In this document: in pieces, positions 1 through 10,729 of the stretch | Layout: every line of letters begins with the position of its first letter | How positions within the stretch are numbered: position 1 is the first letter of the stretch | Assembly: GCA_012519285.1 (NCBI GenBank) | Contig: JAAYQN010000034.1 | Coordinates: 1 to 50,796 of the forward strand | Source: Clostridiales bacterium | GTDB taxonomy: Bacteria; Bacillota; Clostridia; Christensenellales; HGM11417 | Direction: 5' to 3' | Length of the DNA: 50,796 bases | Notes under the pieces: generated by a model | What the model was told of the DNA's origin: nothing | The model's database searches: none | What the model saw: the letters and a program-made list of their open reading frames with translations, nothing else | Translations under genes and position numbers: made by a program

Positions 1-1228
1 GCAGCCCCGTCGTGCTTATGGCGTTCACCAGGATGCTTCCGCCCGTGATGGAGAGTATCAGTGAGGGCACCAGCGCTATGAGCGCGAGGAAAATCGCGCC
101 AAAAAGCGTTATCCTGTTGGATATCTTCCTTAGGTGGTCCGTCGTTGGCCTGCCCGGCCTGATGCCTGGGATAAAGCCGCCGTATTGCTGAATGCTCCTC
201 GAGATGTCGTCGGGATTGAACTGTATCTGAGCGTAGAAGAAAGCGAAGAACAGAATCAGCAGGCTCAGAAGCAGCGTATACAGCCACCTTCCGGGCGAGA
301 AGTTGAGCGTAAACCAAGTCGCCACGCTGCCGCTTAAGTTAAACATGCTGATTATCAGCGAGGGGAAAGAGAGCAGCGCGTACGCGAAGATGAGCGGCAT
401 GACGCCCGAGGCGTTTATCCTTATCGGGATATACGTAGACTTTCCGCCATAAATCTTCCTGCCCTTTATCTGCTTGGCGTATTGGACGGGAATCTTCCTC
501 TCGGCGAGATCCACCCACACGATGAGCGCGAATATGATGGTCACTATCACTACAAAGAGTATGAGGTTGAACGCCGACTGCGACGCCTGCTCCGTCCCGC
601 TGAACACGGTGAAAAGTTCCGCCCTTATCGCAGAGCCCGCCGAGGCTATGATACCCGTAAAGATGAGCAGCGATATGCCGTTGCCCACCCCGTAGTCGGT
701 TATCCTCTCGCCGACCCACATGCACAGCGCCGTGCCCGCAGCAAATTGAAGCACTATGGCAACGTAGAGTACCCACGTCCAGCTCGGATTGTTGTCAACC
801 AGCGCCGTGTCGATGAGGTTCCTATACGAGAGCAATATGCCTATTCCCTGCACAACGGCGAGCACTATTGCAAAAATCCTGGTGTACTGGGCGATTTTCT
901 TCCTGCCCTCTTCGCCGCCTTCCTTTGAGAGCCTCTCAAGCGCCGGGAAGGCGACGGTCAGAAGCTGTATAATTATCGACGCGGTGATGTAAGGGCTTAT
1001 GCCAAGCGCGAATATGGTTCCGTTGGAGAGCGAGCCTCCCACCACGGCGTCCATTATGCTCAAAAAGCTGCCGCCTAAGCTCTCGGTGATCACCTCGAGC
1101 TCATCGATGTTTATGCCCGCGATGGGGATAAACGCCCCCAGCCTGAACACGAGCAGCAGGGCAAGCGTGATCAGCAGCTTGACCCTAACTTCCTTTATCT
1201 TCCACGCGTTCTTCAAGGTCTCAAACAT
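1..1228 (-). CDS. secY: Protein translocase subunit SecY (3'-truncated by window edge)
   Basis: ATG at 1228 (-), overlapping the rplO stop by 1 nt. Reads [39 protein letters not shown]...GTIFALGISPYITASIIIQLLTVAFPALERLSKEGGEEGRKKIAQYTR, which is SecY-like. Runs off the left edge, so it is absent from the ORF track. Confidence 0.95.
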   Translation of the reverse strand, partial: MFETLKNAWKIKEVRVKLLITLALLLVFRLGAFIPIAGINIDELEVITESLGGSFLSIMDAVVGGSLSNGTIFALGISPYITASIIIQLLTVAFPALERLSKEGGEEGRKKIAQYTRIFAIVLAVVQGIGILLSYRNLIDTALVDNNPSWTWVLYVAIVLQFAAGTALCMWVGERITDYGVGNGISLLIFTGIIASAGSAIRAELFTVFSGTEQASQSAFNLILFVVIVTIIFALIVWVDLAERKIPVQYAKQIKGRKIYGGKSTYIPIRINASGVMPLIFAYALLSFPSLIISMFNLSGSVATWFTLNFSPGRWLYTLLLSLLILFFAFFYAQIQFNPDDISRSIQQYGGFIPGIRPGRPTTDHLRKISNRITLFGAIFLALIALVPSLILSITGGSILVNAISTTGL

Positions 1229-1677
1229 TATACCACCTCGGCCTTTCCGCCCGCCTTGATTATGGCTTCTTCAGCGGACTTTGAGAATTTGGCAGCCTTG
1301 ACGGTGAGAGCTACCTTGAGCTCTCCGTCGCCCAGTACTTTTAATCCCTTGTTGTCAGCCTTATATTTTATGAGCCCCCTCTCGAGCAAGTCCTCGGCGG
1401 TGACCGTCGCCCCGTTCTCAAAGGCGTTGAGCCTGGAGATGTTGACGGTCAGGTATTCCTCCCTCCACTTGTTGGTAAAGCCTCTCTTGGGAACCCTGCG
1501 CACCAGCGGCATCTGGCCGCCCTCAAAGCCCGGTCGCACTCCGCCGCCGCTCCTCGAGTTCTGCCCCTTATGGCCGCGCGTAGAGGTCTTGCCCATGCCG
1601 CTGCCTATCCCTCTCCCAACACGCTTTTCCTTTTTGCGCGAATTCGGCGCCGGACTTAAATTGTGCAATTTCATCAT
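1228..1677 (-). CDS. rplO: 50S ribosomal protein L15
   Basis: [44 protein letters not shown]; position in spc operon. Confidence 0.97.
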   Translation of the reverse strand: MMKLHNLSPAPNSRKKEKRVGRGIGSGMGKTSTRGHKGQNSRSGGGVRPGFEGGQMPLVRRVPKRGFTNKWREEYLTVNISRLNAFENGATVTAEDLLERGLIKYKADNKGLKVLGDGELKVALTVKAAKFSKSAEEAIIKAGGKAEVV

Positions 1678-1694
1678 AAGACCTCCTGCTCTCT

Positions 1695-1946
1695 TTAAGC
1701 TTCGCTTACCTTCACGAGATGCTTGACCTTTTCGATCATCCCGCGCGAGGCGGCATTGTCCTTTATTATGTTAAATGAATTTATCTTCCCAAGCCCCAGG
1801 GCCCTTACCGTCTTTATATGCTCGGGAAGGACGCCGATGGTGCTCTTTACGAGGGTGACCTTGATCATCTTTTCGGGCTTTTTCTTCGCCTTCTTTGAGG
1901 CGTTACCCTTTTTGGCTTTGCCTTCCGCCTTTACAACCTCTTCCAT
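1695..1946 (-). CDS. rpmD: 50S ribosomal protein L30 with ~26-aa Lys-rich N-terminal extension
   Basis: Core [31 protein letters not shown]; strong SD (AAGGAGG) precedes the upstream ATG. Confidence 0.95.
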   Translation of the reverse strand: MEEVVKAEGKAKKGNASKKAKKKPEKMIKVTLVKSTIGVLPEHIKTVRALGLGKINSFNIIKDNAASRGMIEKVKHLVKVSEA

Positions 1947-1958
1947 GTCAAAGCCTCC

Positions 1959-2480
1959 TTAGCCTGTAATCTCATCCATGCTCTTGCCCCTCAGCCTGGC
2001 GTATTCCTCAGCCGACTTGCAGGAATACAGGCCCTCGAGCGTGGCCCTGACGCAGTTGAAGGGATTGGAAGTTCCGTGGGATTTGGTCCTTATATTCTTT
2101 ATCCCGGCAGCTTCCATCACCGCGCGCACAGGGCCGCCCGCGATAACGCCGGTGCCCTCGGGGGCGGGCATCATGATCACGCACCCCCTGCCGAACTTGC
2201 CTATGACCTCGTGGGGGATGGTGTCGCCCACCATGGAGACCGGCTTCATGTTCTTCTTTGCCCTCGCGGTGGCCTTCTCGATAGCCATGGGAACCTCGTT
2301 GGCTTTTCCGGTGCCCATGCCTACCCTGCCGTTGCCATCGCCTACCACGACGAGCGCCGAGAAGCGCATGTGCCTTCCGCCCTTGACGACCTTGGTGACG
2401 CGGTTGATCTTGACGAGTTTCTTTATCAGTTCGTCCTTTTCTTCATCACGCCTGCCGGGCCTGTTATCACGATATGCCAT
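1959..2480 (-). CDS. rpsE: 30S ribosomal protein S5
   Basis: [43 protein letters not shown]. Confidence 0.97.
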   Translation of the reverse strand: MAYRDNRPGRRDEEKDELIKKLVKINRVTKVVKGGRHMRFSALVVVGDGNGRVGMGTGKANEVPMAIEKATARAKKNMKPVSMVGDTIPHEVIGKFGRGCVIMMPAPEGTGVIAGGPVRAVMEAAGIKNIRTKSHGTSNPFNCVRATLEGLYSCKSAEEYARLRGKSMDEITG

Positions 2481-2495
2481 TTAAGAACTTCCTCC

Positions 2496-2864
2496 TTAAA
2501 ACTTTAGTCCGGCTTCCCTCGCGCCGTCGGCGACGCTCTTTACCCTGCCGGTATAGATGTAACCGCCCCTGTCGAACACCACGTTTTCGATGCCCTTGGA
2601 AAGCGCCCTCTTTGCCGTCTCCTCTCCCACGACCTTCGCCGCATCGACCTTGTTCTTTCCCTTGACCTTTTCGCGGATGCCTTTTTCGACCGTGGAGCAC
2701 GCCGCGAGCGTGTGACCTTGAGCGTCATCTATTATCTGGACGTAGGTGTGAAGGAGGCTCTTGCATACGCAAAGCCTGGGCTTTTCGGCAGTGCCGGATA
2801 CCTTTTCCCTGACGCGCTTGTGCCGGATGAGCCTGTCAGCGTTTCTGTCTTTCTTTATAATCAT
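2496..2864 (-). CDS. rplR: 50S ribosomal protein L18
   Basis: [31 protein letters not shown]...[26 protein letters not shown]. Confidence 0.97.
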   Translation of the reverse strand: MIIKKDRNADRLIRHKRVREKVSGTAEKPRLCVCKSLLHTYVQIIDDAQGHTLAACSTVEKGIREKVKGKNKVDAAKVVGEETAKRALSKGIENVVFDRGGYIYTGRVKSVADGAREAGLKF

Positions 2865-2878
2865 ATCAGTTCACTCCT

Positions 2879-3418
2879 TTATTTGCCCGCGGTCTTGCCT
2901 TCTTTCTTCTGTATTACCTCATCCTTGTAGCGGATGCCGTAGAAGTGGTAGGGATCGGGCTTCTTGAAGGCCCTGATGTTGGCCGCGACCTGGCCCACCA
3001 GCTCCTTGGATATTCCCTTTACGGTTATCTCCGTCTGGGTGGGGCAGTCAATGGTTATGCCCTCGGGCGGGGTATACTCTACGGGATGGGAATAGCCGAT
3101 GTTTAAAACCAGCTTGTTGCCCTGCTTTTGGACCTTGTATCCCACTCCGTTTACGACGAGCTGTTTTGTAAATCCCTTGGTCACGCCCTCAACCATATTG
3201 TATATGAGCATCCTGTAGAGGCCGTGCATTGCCTTGTCTTCCTTGTCGTCGGAGCTCCTCTCAAGGATGAGCTTCCCGTCCTCCTGCCTCACCTTTATCC
3301 TGCCATTTACTTTCTGTGAAAGCTGCCCGAGGGGACCCTTTACCATGACATCATTTCCCGAAATGGTCAGGGCCACGCCGGCGGGAATGGTTATAGGCTT
3401 TTTTCCTATCCTGGACAT
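2879..3418 (-). CDS. rplF: 50S ribosomal protein L6
   Basis: MSRIGKKPITIPAGVALTISGNDVMVKGPLGQLSQ. Confidence 0.97.
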   Translation of the reverse strand: MSRIGKKPITIPAGVALTISGNDVMVKGPLGQLSQKVNGRIKVRQEDGKLILERSSDDKEDKAMHGLYRMLIYNMVEGVTKGFTKQLVVNGVGYKVQKQGNKLVLNIGYSHPVEYTPPEGITIDCPTQTEITVKGISKELVGQVAANIRAFKKPDPYHFYGIRYKDEVIQKKEGKTAGK

Positions 3419-3428
3419 AGTCTACCTC

Positions 3429-3824
3429 CTACCAGATGTAGGCGAGCACTTCGCCGCCAACGTTGTTCTTTCGGGCAGCCTTGTCGGTCATTATGCCCTT
3501 GGGCGTGGAAATGACAGCTATGCCAAGGCCTTTCAAAACCCTGGGCAAATCCTTTACCCCGGCGTAAACCCTGAGGCCGGGCTTGGATATCCTCTTTAGG
3601 CCGGTAATGACCCTCTCGTTTTTGGGGCCATACTTTAAGGCTATCCTTATGGTGCCCTGCACGTTGTCATCTATAAGCTCGACATCCTTTATAAAACCCT
3701 CCTCCAACAGGATTTTGGCTATCGCCTTTTTCTCGTTAGAAGCGAGGATGTCGACCGTATCCTTTCTGGCGGTGAGCGCGTTCCTTATCCTCGTGAGCAT
3801 GTCAGCAATGGGATCCGTTACCAT
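3429..3824 (-). CDS. rpsH: 30S ribosomal protein S8
   Basis: [32 protein letters not shown]; start trimmed from ORF track start 3884, which overlaps rpsN. Confidence 0.96.
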   Translation of the reverse strand: MVTDPIADMLTRIRNALTARKDTVDILASNEKKAIAKILLEEGFIKDVELIDDNVQGTIRIALKYGPKNERVITGLKRISKPGLRVYAGVKDLPRVLKGLGIAVISTPKGIMTDKAARKNNVGGEVLAYIW

Positions 3825-3837
3825 GATGCTCCCTCCT

Positions 3838-4023
3838 TTACCAGCTCGCTTTCTTGACGCCGGGAATCTGACCCTTGTACGCAAGATTGCGGAAACATAT
3901 TCTGCAAACCCCGTATTTTCTCAGCACGGCGTGAGGCCTCCCGCATATGGAACACCTCGTGTAAAACCTCGTGGAAAACTTTGGGGGTCTTTTCTGCTTT
4001 GCAATGAGCGACTTCTTAGCCAT
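3838..4023 (-). CDS. rpsN: 30S ribosomal protein S14 type Z (zinc form)
   Basis: 61 aa; [48 protein letters not shown]. Confidence 0.97.
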   Translation of the reverse strand: MAKKSLIAKQKRPPKFSTRFYTRCSICGRPHAVLRKYGVCRICFRNLAYKGQIPGVKKASW

Positions 4024-4038
4024 TTAACTTATCCTCCT

Positions 4039-4641
4039 TCAGTTCGCCTTGAAAGGCATTCCCAAAGCCTTGAGCAGCTCGCGCGCCTCCTCGTCGGTCT
4101 TTGCAGTGGTTACTATGCACACGTCGAGGCCGCGTATCTTTTCTATCTTGTCATAGGAAATCTCGGGGAATACCAGCTGTTCCTTTATTCCCGTAGCGAA
4201 GTTGCCCCTGCCGTCAAAGGATTTTAGGGATACTCCCGAAAAGTCCCTCACGCGGGGAAGGGCTATGCTTATGAACTTGTCGAGGAAGTAATACATCCTG
4301 TCGCTTCTGAGCGTAACCTTGGCGCCTATGTTCATACCCTTCCTTACCTTGAAGTTGGATATGGATTTTTTGGCTTGGGTTACCAGGGGCTTCTGGCCAG
4401 CTATGACCTTCAGTTCCTCGGCGGCGAGCTGGAGGCTTTTGCTGTTGTCCTTGATGTCGCCCAAGCCCATGTTGAGGACTATCTTCTCAAGCCTTGGGAC
4501 CTGATACCTGTTCTTGTACCCAAAGCGCTTCATCATGTAGGGGATTACATCCTTCTCGTACAGCTCTTTCAGTCTGGGCTTTGATTTTCTGGCACCATCG
4601 GTTGCCGCCGCTGCGGTAACCTGATTTTTTTTCTCCGCCAC
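4039..4641 (-). CDS. rplE: 50S ribosomal protein L5 with short N-terminal extension
   Basis: GTG start with GGAGGT SD; core [40 protein letters not shown]. Confidence 0.96.
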   Translation of the reverse strand: MAEKKNQVTAAAATDGARKSKPRLKELYEKDVIPYMMKRFGYKNRYQVPRLEKIVLNMGLGDIKDNSKSLQLAAEELKVIAGQKPLVTQAKKSISNFKVRKGMNIGAKVTLRSDRMYYFLDKFISIALPRVRDFSGVSLKSFDGRGNFATGIKEQLVFPEISYDKIEKIRGLDVCIVTTAKTDEEARELLKALGMPFKAN

Positions 4642-4647
4642 TTGTGT

Positions 4648-5235
4648 CTACCTCCGTTTTTGCGTCCTGGCTTTGGTCGGAGGCCTTTCCTCCGCTTTTG
4701 CCTCTATCTCCTGGCCCTCCGCGTTTTCAGCTTCAGACTTGGCTTCCTTTGCCTCGGCCTTGGCCTTTGGGCTCTTTCTCGCGGTTTTCTTTTCGGTCTC
4801 GGCTTTCTTTGCTGGCTTCTTCTCCTCGCCCTCTTCCTTTTTAGCGGGCTTTTCGGCCTTCTTCCTCTCCAATTTTCCTCCCTTGTCGAGGACGCCGCCG
4901 CAGGGCTGCCCGTCTATCTTTCTCCTGCAGACCCTGACCTTGTTACCCTGCTCATCGAAGGCATGGCCGACCCTCGTGGGCTTGCCGCACTTGGGGCATA
5001 CCACCATCACGTTGGAAACGTGGATGGGGCCTTCCTTCTCGATTATGCCCGCCTCGCTCTTGGCGCCCTGGGGCTTTAGGTGATGCTTCTGCATCCTGAG
5101 GCCCTCCACGATGACCCTGTCGTTCTTGCGGTCAACGTAGATGACCTTTCCCGTCTTGCCCTTTATTCCTGCTTTTCCCTTTTTGCCGGCGATGACCATG
5201 ACGGTGTCGCCCTTTTTAACGCTTAATTTTCCCAT
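4648..5235 (-). CDS. rplX: 50S ribosomal protein L24 with Cys-containing core and long K/E/A-rich C-terminal tail
   Basis: MGKLSVKKGDTVMVIAGKKGKAGIKGKTGKVIYVDRKNDRVIVEGLRMQKHH; tail KLERKKAEKPAKKEEGEEKKPAKKAETEKKTARKSPKAKAEAKEAKSEAENAEGQE. Confidence 0.95.
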   Translation of the reverse strand: MGKLSVKKGDTVMVIAGKKGKAGIKGKTGKVIYVDRKNDRVIVEGLRMQKHHLKPQGAKSEAGIIEKEGPIHVSNVMVVCPKCGKPTRVGHAFDEQGNKVRVCRRKIDGQPCGGVLDKGGKLERKKAEKPAKKEEGEEKKPAKKAETEKKTARKSPKAKAEAKEAKSEAENAEGQEIEAKAEERPPTKARTQKRR

Positions 5236-5250
5236 CGTGCCATCCTCCGC

Positions 5251-5619
5251 TTAAAGCACTTCGGGTGCAAGGGAAATAATCTTCATGAAATCCTTTTCCC
5301 TAAGCTCCCTCGCCACGGGGCCGAATATCCTGGTGCCCCTGGGCTGGTTCTGGTTATCTATTATGACGGCAGCGTTGTCGTCAAATACGATGTGGGAACC
5401 GTCTTTCCTGCGAAGACCCTTGTGCGTCCTGACGACCACCGCCCTTACGACATCGCCCTTCTTTACCGTTCCACCCGGCACAGCGGACTTTACGGTGGCG
5501 ATGATGATATCGCCGATATTGCCTCCCCTGCGGAATGAGCCGCCGAGCACCCTAATGCACATTATCTCCTTTGCGCCGGTATTGTCGGCAACCTTAAGTC
5601 TTGTCTGCGGTTGAATCAT
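5251..5619 (-). CDS. rplN: 50S ribosomal protein L14
   Basis: [28 protein letters not shown]. Confidence 0.98.
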   Translation of the reverse strand: MIQPQTRLKVADNTGAKEIMCIRVLGGSFRRGGNIGDIIIATVKSAVPGGTVKKGDVVRAVVVRTHKGLRRKDGSHIVFDDNAAVIIDNQNQPRGTRIFGPVARELREKDFMKIISLAPEVL

Positions 5620-5637
5620 GTTACCAAACTCCTTCCG

Positions 5638-5904
5638 TTACTTAGCCTTCTCGATTATCTCGACCACCCTGAAGTATTTGTCCTTGGAAAACCTCCTGGT
5701 CTCCATAATCAAGACCTTGTCGCCTACGCGGCACTCGTTGCCCTCGTCGTGGGCCTTGAACTTCCTGGTCCTGGTGATTATCTTCTTATATAAGGGGTGC
5801 TTGAACTTGGAATCGACGGCCACCACGACGGTCTTATCCATCTTGTCGCCGACCACTATTCCCACACGGGTCTTCCTTAAATTCCTCTTCTTGGTCGTTT
5901 CCAT
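5638..5904 (-). CDS. rpsQ: 30S ribosomal protein S17
   Basis: [36 protein letters not shown]. Confidence 0.97.
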   Translation of the reverse strand: METTKKRNLRKTRVGIVVGDKMDKTVVVAVDSKFKHPLYKKIITRTRKFKAHDEGNECRVGDKVLIMETRRFSKDKYFRVVEIIEKAK

Positions 5905-5915
5905 CTGCCTTCTCC

Positions 5916-6128
5916 TTACGCCTTGGCCTTTCTGTCAATATTTAATTCCCTCTCCCTGAGGATGGTCATAACCCGCGCGATATCCTTCTTGCAGGCGTTT
6001 AAAGCCATCGGATTGGCGAGCTGACCGGTGGCATGCTGAAAACGCAGGTTGAAAAACTCCTGCTTTAAATCCTTCAGCTTTACGCGCAATTCTTCCGTGG
6101 TCATTTCGTGAAACAATTTCGCTTTCAT
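5916..6128 (-). CDS. rpmC: 50S ribosomal protein L29
   Basis: [41 protein letters not shown]. Confidence 0.97.
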   Translation of the reverse strand: MKAKLFHEMTTEELRVKLKDLKQEFFNLRFQHATGQLANPMALNACKKDIARVMTILRERELNIDRKAKA

Positions 6129-6568
6129 TCTGCCTTTTCACCCTCCTCTGCGGCCGGAGCGGCTTCCTTCTTTACGAACTTGGTCTTTATGGGAAGCTTG
6201 TAACTTGCCAGCCTCAAGGCCTCTTTGGCCTGATTCTCGGATATTCCGCCCATCTCAAAGAGCACCCTGCCGGGCTTGACCGTCGCAACCCAGTACTCTG
6301 GGGCGCCCTTGCCCGAGCCCATCCTGGTCTCGGCGGGCTTTTTGGTGACCGGCTTGTGAGGGAATATGTTTATCCAGACCTGTCCGCCCCTCTTTACATA
6401 TCTCGTCATGGCGACGCGCGCCGCCTCTATCTGATTGGACTTGATCCAGCCGGGCTCCAGGGCCACGAGGCCATACTCGCCGTAGGCTATCTGGTTGCCC
6501 TTTGTCGCCTTTCCCTTCATCCTGCCGCGCTGAACGCGTCTTCTCTTAACTCTCTTTGGCATCAACAT
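6125..6568 (-). CDS. rplP: 50S ribosomal protein L16
   Basis: [39 protein letters not shown]; start trimmed from ORF track. Confidence 0.96.
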   Translation of the reverse strand: MLMPKRVKRRRVQRGRMKGKATKGNQIAYGEYGLVALEPGWIKSNQIEAARVAMTRYVKRGGQVWINIFPHKPVTKKPAETRMGSGKGAPEYWVATVKPGRVLFEMGGISENQAKEALRLASYKLPIKTKFVKKEAAPAAEEGEKAE

Positions 6569-7233
6569 TATGCGTCTCCTCCTTCCCTGTGAAGGACTTG
6601 TTTGCCGAGCACTTCGCCGTGGTAGATCCAGCACTTTATGCCTATCACGCCGTAAGTGGTAAACGCCTCGGCAAAGCCATAATCAATGTCTGCCCTCAGC
6701 GTCTGAAGCGGAATGGAGCCCTCCTGGTAATGCTCGCTCCTCGCTATCTCCGCGCCGCCAAGGCGCCCGGATACCATTACTTTGACGCCCTTGACGCCCG
6801 ACCTCGCCGCGCGGCCGAGAGCCTGCTTCATCGCCCTCCTGAATGACACCCTCTTCTCTATCTGGGCGGCGATGGACTCCGCCAGAAGCTGCGCGTTGGC
6901 GTCGGGTTTCCTTACTTCCCTTATATTGATTATGATGTTCTTGTCCCTGGCTATCTTTGCGATTTCCTTCTTCATCTGCTCGACGCCCGCGCCGCTCTTT
7001 CCTATGAGCACCGCTGGCCTTGAGGTGAAAATGTTTATTATCACCTTTTGCGCCACCCTGTCAATGGTTACGCGCGAGATGGCGGCCTGAAAATAGGTTT
7101 TCTTTATATATTCCCTGATTTCGTGGTCCTCTTTGAGGTATTTGGAAAAATCCTTTTTTTCGGCGAACCACTGGGTGTCCCAGCCCTTTATTATTCCTAC
7201 CCTGAGTCCGTGCGGATTAACTTTCTGTCCCAT
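6568..7233 (-). CDS. rpsC: 30S ribosomal protein S3
   Basis: [40 protein letters not shown]. Confidence 0.98.
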   Translation of the reverse strand: MGQKVNPHGLRVGIIKGWDTQWFAEKKDFSKYLKEDHEIREYIKKTYFQAAISRVTIDRVAQKVIINIFTSRPAVLIGKSGAGVEQMKKEIAKIARDKNIIINIREVRKPDANAQLLAESIAAQIEKRVSFRRAMKQALGRAARSGVKGVKVMVSGRLGGAEIARSEHYQEGSIPLQTLRADIDYGFAEAFTTYGVIGIKCWIYHGEVLGKQVLHREGGDA

Positions 7234-7251
7234 TTATCTCCTCCTGGCTGA

Positions 7252-7632
7252 TTAAGCGTCGAGCACAACCGTGATGTGGCTTGTGCGCTTTAAAATGCGA
7301 TCTGCGCTCCCTCTTGCGCGGAGCATAATTCTCTTGAGGGTAGGACCTCCGTCACAGTAGGCCAGCGCCACCTTGAGGTCGCTCTTGCTCATGCCGAGGT
7401 TGTGCTCGGCATTGGCAGCGGCCGACTCCAAAACCTTTTTGACCACCGGCGCCGCCGCCCTGGGAGTGGCATCAAGTATGGCGATCGCCTCGGCGTAGCT
7501 CTTGCCCTTTATTATGCTGAGCACTTCCCTCACCTTGTAGGGCGACATCCTCACGTACTTTGCGACCGCCTTTGGGCGCTTATCCTTTCTCTCCTCGCGC
7601 TTTGCTGCCTTTTCCTTTATCCTCTTAGACAT
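7252..7632 (-). CDS. rplV: 50S ribosomal protein L22 with Lys-rich N-terminal extension
   Basis: AVAKYVRMSPYKVREVLSIIKGKSYAEAIAILDATPRAAAP. Confidence 0.97.
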   Translation of the reverse strand: MSKRIKEKAAKREERKDKRPKAVAKYVRMSPYKVREVLSIIKGKSYAEAIAILDATPRAAAPVVKKVLESAAANAEHNLGMSKSDLKVALAYCDGGPTLKRIMLRARGSADRILKRTSHITVVLDA

Positions 7633-7643
7633 CTTGTGCCTCC

Positions 7644-7925
7644 TTACTTCTTGGCCGCAGTGGTCTTCTCGCCGGCGTGGCCCCTGAACGTCCTCGTGGG
7701 GGCGAGCTCTCCCAGCTTGTGGCCCACCATGTCCTCGGTGATATAGACGGGAACGTGCTTCCTGCCGTCATGCACGGCTATGGTATGGCCGACCATGTCG
7801 GGGAATATCGTCGAGGCGCGCGACCATGTCTTTATGACTTTCTTCTCCTTGGCTTCGTTCATCTTCCTTATTTTATTAAGCAGCCTTTCCTGAACGTAAG
7901 GCCCCTTTTTTATTGACCTGCTCAT
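7644..7925 (-). CDS. rpsS: 30S ribosomal protein S19
   Basis: [63 protein letters not shown]. Confidence 0.98.
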   Translation of the reverse strand: MSRSIKKGPYVQERLLNKIRKMNEAKEKKVIKTWSRASTIFPDMVGHTIAVHDGRKHVPVYITEDMVGHKLGELAPTRTFRGHAGEKTTAAKK

Positions 7926-7937
7926 AATACCCTCCGA

Positions 7938-8768
7938 CTAATTGATGCGCTTGATGATGAACCTGCTGGTTGGTTTCTTCTTTTTCCTGGTCTTGTATCC
8001 TAAAGTGGGCTTGCCCCAGGGGGTAACAGGCCCCGGCCTTCCCACGGGCGACTTGCCCTCGCCGCCACCGTGCGGATGGTCAACGGGATTCATGGCAGAA
8101 CCCCTCACGGTGGGCCTTATGCCAAGGTAGCGGCTCTTTCCCGCCTTGCCTAAACTTACTATCTCGTGCTCGAGGTTGCCCACCTGCCCGATGGTGGCCT
8201 TGCACCTTATGGGAATATACCTCGTCTCGCCAGAAGGCATCCTGATTATGGCGTACGCGCCTTCTTTTGCCATGAGCTGGGCGGATATCCCTGCCGCCCT
8301 CGCTATCTGGCCGCCCCTTCCCGGGAAGAGCTCTATGTTGTGGATGACGGAGCCCAAGGGGATGGCGTACAGCGGCAGGCAGTTGCCGACCTTGATGTCG
8401 GAGCTCTCGCCGCTGATTACGGTGTCGCCCACGTTTAAACCTACGGGCGCGAGGATATACCTCTTCTCCCCGTCGGCATAGTTCAGCAGGGCGATGAAAG
8501 CCGACCTGTTGGGGTCGTATTCTATCGAAGCCACCTTGGCGGGGATGTTGTCCTTATCCCTCTTAAAGTCGATGACGCGGTACTTCCTCTTGTTGCCACC
8601 GCCTATGTGCCTTACCGTAATCTTGCCGTGCACGTTCCTGCCGCCAGTCTTTTTGACCTTGCCGAGCAGGGACCTTTGAGGCCCTTTGACGGTAAGCTCG
8701 ACCTTGTAGTTTATGACCGTCATGCCGCGCAGTGCGGGCGATGTCGGGTTGTATCTCTTCAAAGCCAT
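7938..8768 (-). CDS. rplB: 50S ribosomal protein L2
   Basis: [21 protein letters not shown]...[71 protein letters not shown]. Confidence 0.98.
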   Translation of the reverse strand: MALKRYNPTSPALRGMTVINYKVELTVKGPQRSLLGKVKKTGGRNVHGKITVRHIGGGNKRKYRVIDFKRDKDNIPAKVASIEYDPNRSAFIALLNYADGEKRYILAPVGLNVGDTVISGESSDIKVGNCLPLYAIPLGSVIHNIELFPGRGGQIARAAGISAQLMAKEGAYAIIRMPSGETRYIPIRCKATIGQVGNLEHEIVSLGKAGKSRYLGIRPTVRGSAMNPVDHPHGGGEGKSPVGRPGPVTPWGKPTLGYKTRKKKKPTSRFIIKRIN

Positions 8769-8789
8769 TTTCCCAAATCCTCCTATTTA

Positions 8790-9083
8790 TCAGGACAAGC
8801 TCTCAAAGAAAGCAATGGGCTTGCTGTCCTCCCTGAGCTGGACGACAGCCTTTTTGTAGGAAGGGGTCAATCCCTCGCTCCTGCCCTGGCGTTTAAGCTT
8901 TCCGTCGTAGTTTGCGGTGCGGACGCTCTCGACCTTGACGTCGGGGAAAAGCTCCTCCACCGCCTTCTTTATCATCGATTTGTTGGCCTTCTTGTGCACG
9001 ATAAAGGTATACCTCTTTTGCTGTATGCCATCATAGCTCTTTTCGGACAGAAGAGGCCTTATAATTATGTCGTGCGCAGTCAT
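8790..9083 (-). CDS. rplW: 50S ribosomal protein L23
   Basis: [56 protein letters not shown]; start trimmed to 9083, ATGA overlap with rplD. Confidence 0.96.
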   Translation of the reverse strand: MTAHDIIIRPLLSEKSYDGIQQKRYTFIVHKKANKSMIKKAVEELFPDVKVESVRTANYDGKLKRQGRSEGLTPSYKKAVVQLREDSKPIAFFESLS

Positions 9084-9706
9084 TGTGCGAATACCTCCGT
9101 AATTTTGCCTACACCCTCTCTGGTAACCAGCACCTTGTCGCTGTTTACGATCTGGTAGGTGTTGATGTTCTCGGCTTTCGCGAGAATAACGTTGGGAAGG
9201 TTGAAGCTCGCCCTCTTTACATCCTCGCACTCACCGGCAAGGACGAGGAGAACTTTATTGTCTATCTTGAGGTTGTCTAAAACCTTGGCCATCTCCTTGG
9301 TCTTGGGGGCGGGAAGCTTGAGCTCGTCGAGCACGATGAACTCGCCGTTTGCCAGTTTATGGGAAAGGGCGACCTTTATGGCCTGCCTCCTCGCCTTGAC
9401 GTTCATCTTCTTGGAGAAATCGCGCGGCTTAGGGGCGAAGACCACGCCGCCTCCTGTCCACTGGGGAGCGCGGATGGAGCCATGCCTGGCTCTGCCTGTG
9501 CCCTTCTGCCTCCACGGCTTTCTGCCGCCGCCGCTCACCTCCGCCCTCGTGAGCGTGGACTTGGTGCCCTGCCTCTCGTTGGCGAGCATGGTCACAACCG
9601 CTTGGTGAATAAGGGCCTCGTTATATTCGCAGCCGAAGATCTCTTCGGGCAGTTCCATCTGACCTACTTCAGCGCCGGATGTGTTGTATACTTTAACGCT
9701 TGGCAT
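9080..9706 (-). CDS. rplD: 50S ribosomal protein L4
   Basis: [40 protein letters not shown]. Confidence 0.98.
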   Translation of the reverse strand: MPSVKVYNTSGAEVGQMELPEEIFGCEYNEALIHQAVVTMLANERQGTKSTLTRAEVSGGGRKPWRQKGTGRARHGSIRAPQWTGGGVVFAPKPRDFSKKMNVKARRQAIKVALSHKLANGEFIVLDELKLPAPKTKEMAKVLDNLKIDNKVLLVLAGECEDVKRASFNLPNVILAKAENINTYQIVNSDKVLVTREGVGKITEVFAQ

Positions 9707-9718
9707 ATCCGTTCTCCT

Positions 9719-10369
9719 TTATCCTTGATTCTCAGCGCCTTTGACCGCCGACTTGATGAACACGATGCCGTCCTTGGGACCAGGCACGCCGCCCTTAACG
9801 AGCAACACGTTCCTGTCGGGGTAGACCTTTACGACCTTGAGGTTTAGGATAGTCACCTTCTCGACGCCCCAGTGGCCGGGCAGCTTCTTTCCGGGCATTA
9901 CCCTGCTGGGCGTGCTGTTGGCGCCCATGGAGCCCGGATGCCTCGCGACGGGGCCAGCGCCGTGGGACATCATGAGCCTGCTCTGGTTCCACCTCTTGAT
10001 TACGCCCGAGTAGCCGTGGCCCTTGGATATCCCCGAGACGTCCACGGCGTCGCCTTCGCTGAAGATGTCGCACTTTATCTGGGTGCCCACCTGGTAGCCT
10101 TCGGAGCCATCGAGCTTAAATTCCTTGAGCGTTCGGACAAAGTTCTCAGGCTTTGCTTTTTTCTGGTGGCCAATAAGAGGTTTATTCAGGCGGGAAAGCT
10201 TGACCTTGCCAAAGCCCAGCTGCACGGCGCTGTAGCCGTCCTTTTCCTTTGTCTTGACCTGCACGACGGGGCAGGGGCCCGCCTCTATGACGGTAACCGG
10301 AATCACAGTCCCATCCGGCGAAAATACCTGCGTCATCCCGAGTTTTCTTCCAATGATCGCTTTATTCAT
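9719..10369 (-). CDS. rplC: 50S ribosomal protein L3
   Basis: [40 protein letters not shown]. Confidence 0.98.
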   Translation of the reverse strand: MNKAIIGRKLGMTQVFSPDGTVIPVTVIEAGPCPVVQVKTKEKDGYSAVQLGFGKVKLSRLNKPLIGHQKKAKPENFVRTLKEFKLDGSEGYQVGTQIKCDIFSEGDAVDVSGISKGHGYSGVIKRWNQSRLMMSHGAGPVARHPGSMGANSTPSRVMPGKKLPGHWGVEKVTILNLKVVKVYPDRNVLLVKGGVPGPKDGIVFIKSAVKGAENQG

Positions 10370-10419
10370 AGATAAAGTTCACCTCGTTATTTATTACAGC
10401 CATACTTTGCTCCTGCTGC

Positions 10420-10728
10420 TTACAGTTTTATCTTGATGTCAACGCCGGCAGGAAGGTCCAGCTTCATAAGGCTGTCCACCGTCTTGGCGTTGGGGCTGTA
10501 AATGTCTATCAGCCTCTTGTGCGTCTTGAGCTCAAACTGCTCGCGGGAATCCTTGTGTTTGTGGGGCGAGCGCAGTATGGTTATGACCTCGCGCTCGGTG
10601 GGGAGCGGTATGGGGCCGCAAACCTTGGTGCCGTGCTTTTTGACAGCGTCCACTATCCTCTGTGCCGACTGGTCGAGCAGGTTGTGGTCGTAAGCTCTCA
10701 GCTTAATCCTGATCTTCTGGCTTGGCAT
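10420..10728 (-). CDS. rpsJ: 30S ribosomal protein S10
   Basis: [76 protein letters not shown]. Confidence 0.98.
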   Translation of the reverse strand: MPSQKIRIKLRAYDHNLLDQSAQRIVDAVKKHGTKVCGPIPLPTEREVITILRSPHKHKDSREQFELKTHKRLIDIYSPNAKTVDSLMKLDLPAGVDIKIKL

Positions 10729-10729
10729 A

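Noticed and set aside
339-928. ORFs 339..776 (-), 474..695, 482..928 (+)
   Set aside because: Shadow frames of secY; no recognisable protein and they overlap a clear SecY translation on the - strand.
1256-9847. Numerous + strand ORFs of 60-180 aa antisense to ribosomal genes (e.g. 1978..2484, 4642..5079, 8607..9158, 9359..9847)
   Set aside because: Antisense shadows in a GC-biased, strongly coding - strand region; no SD/domain support.
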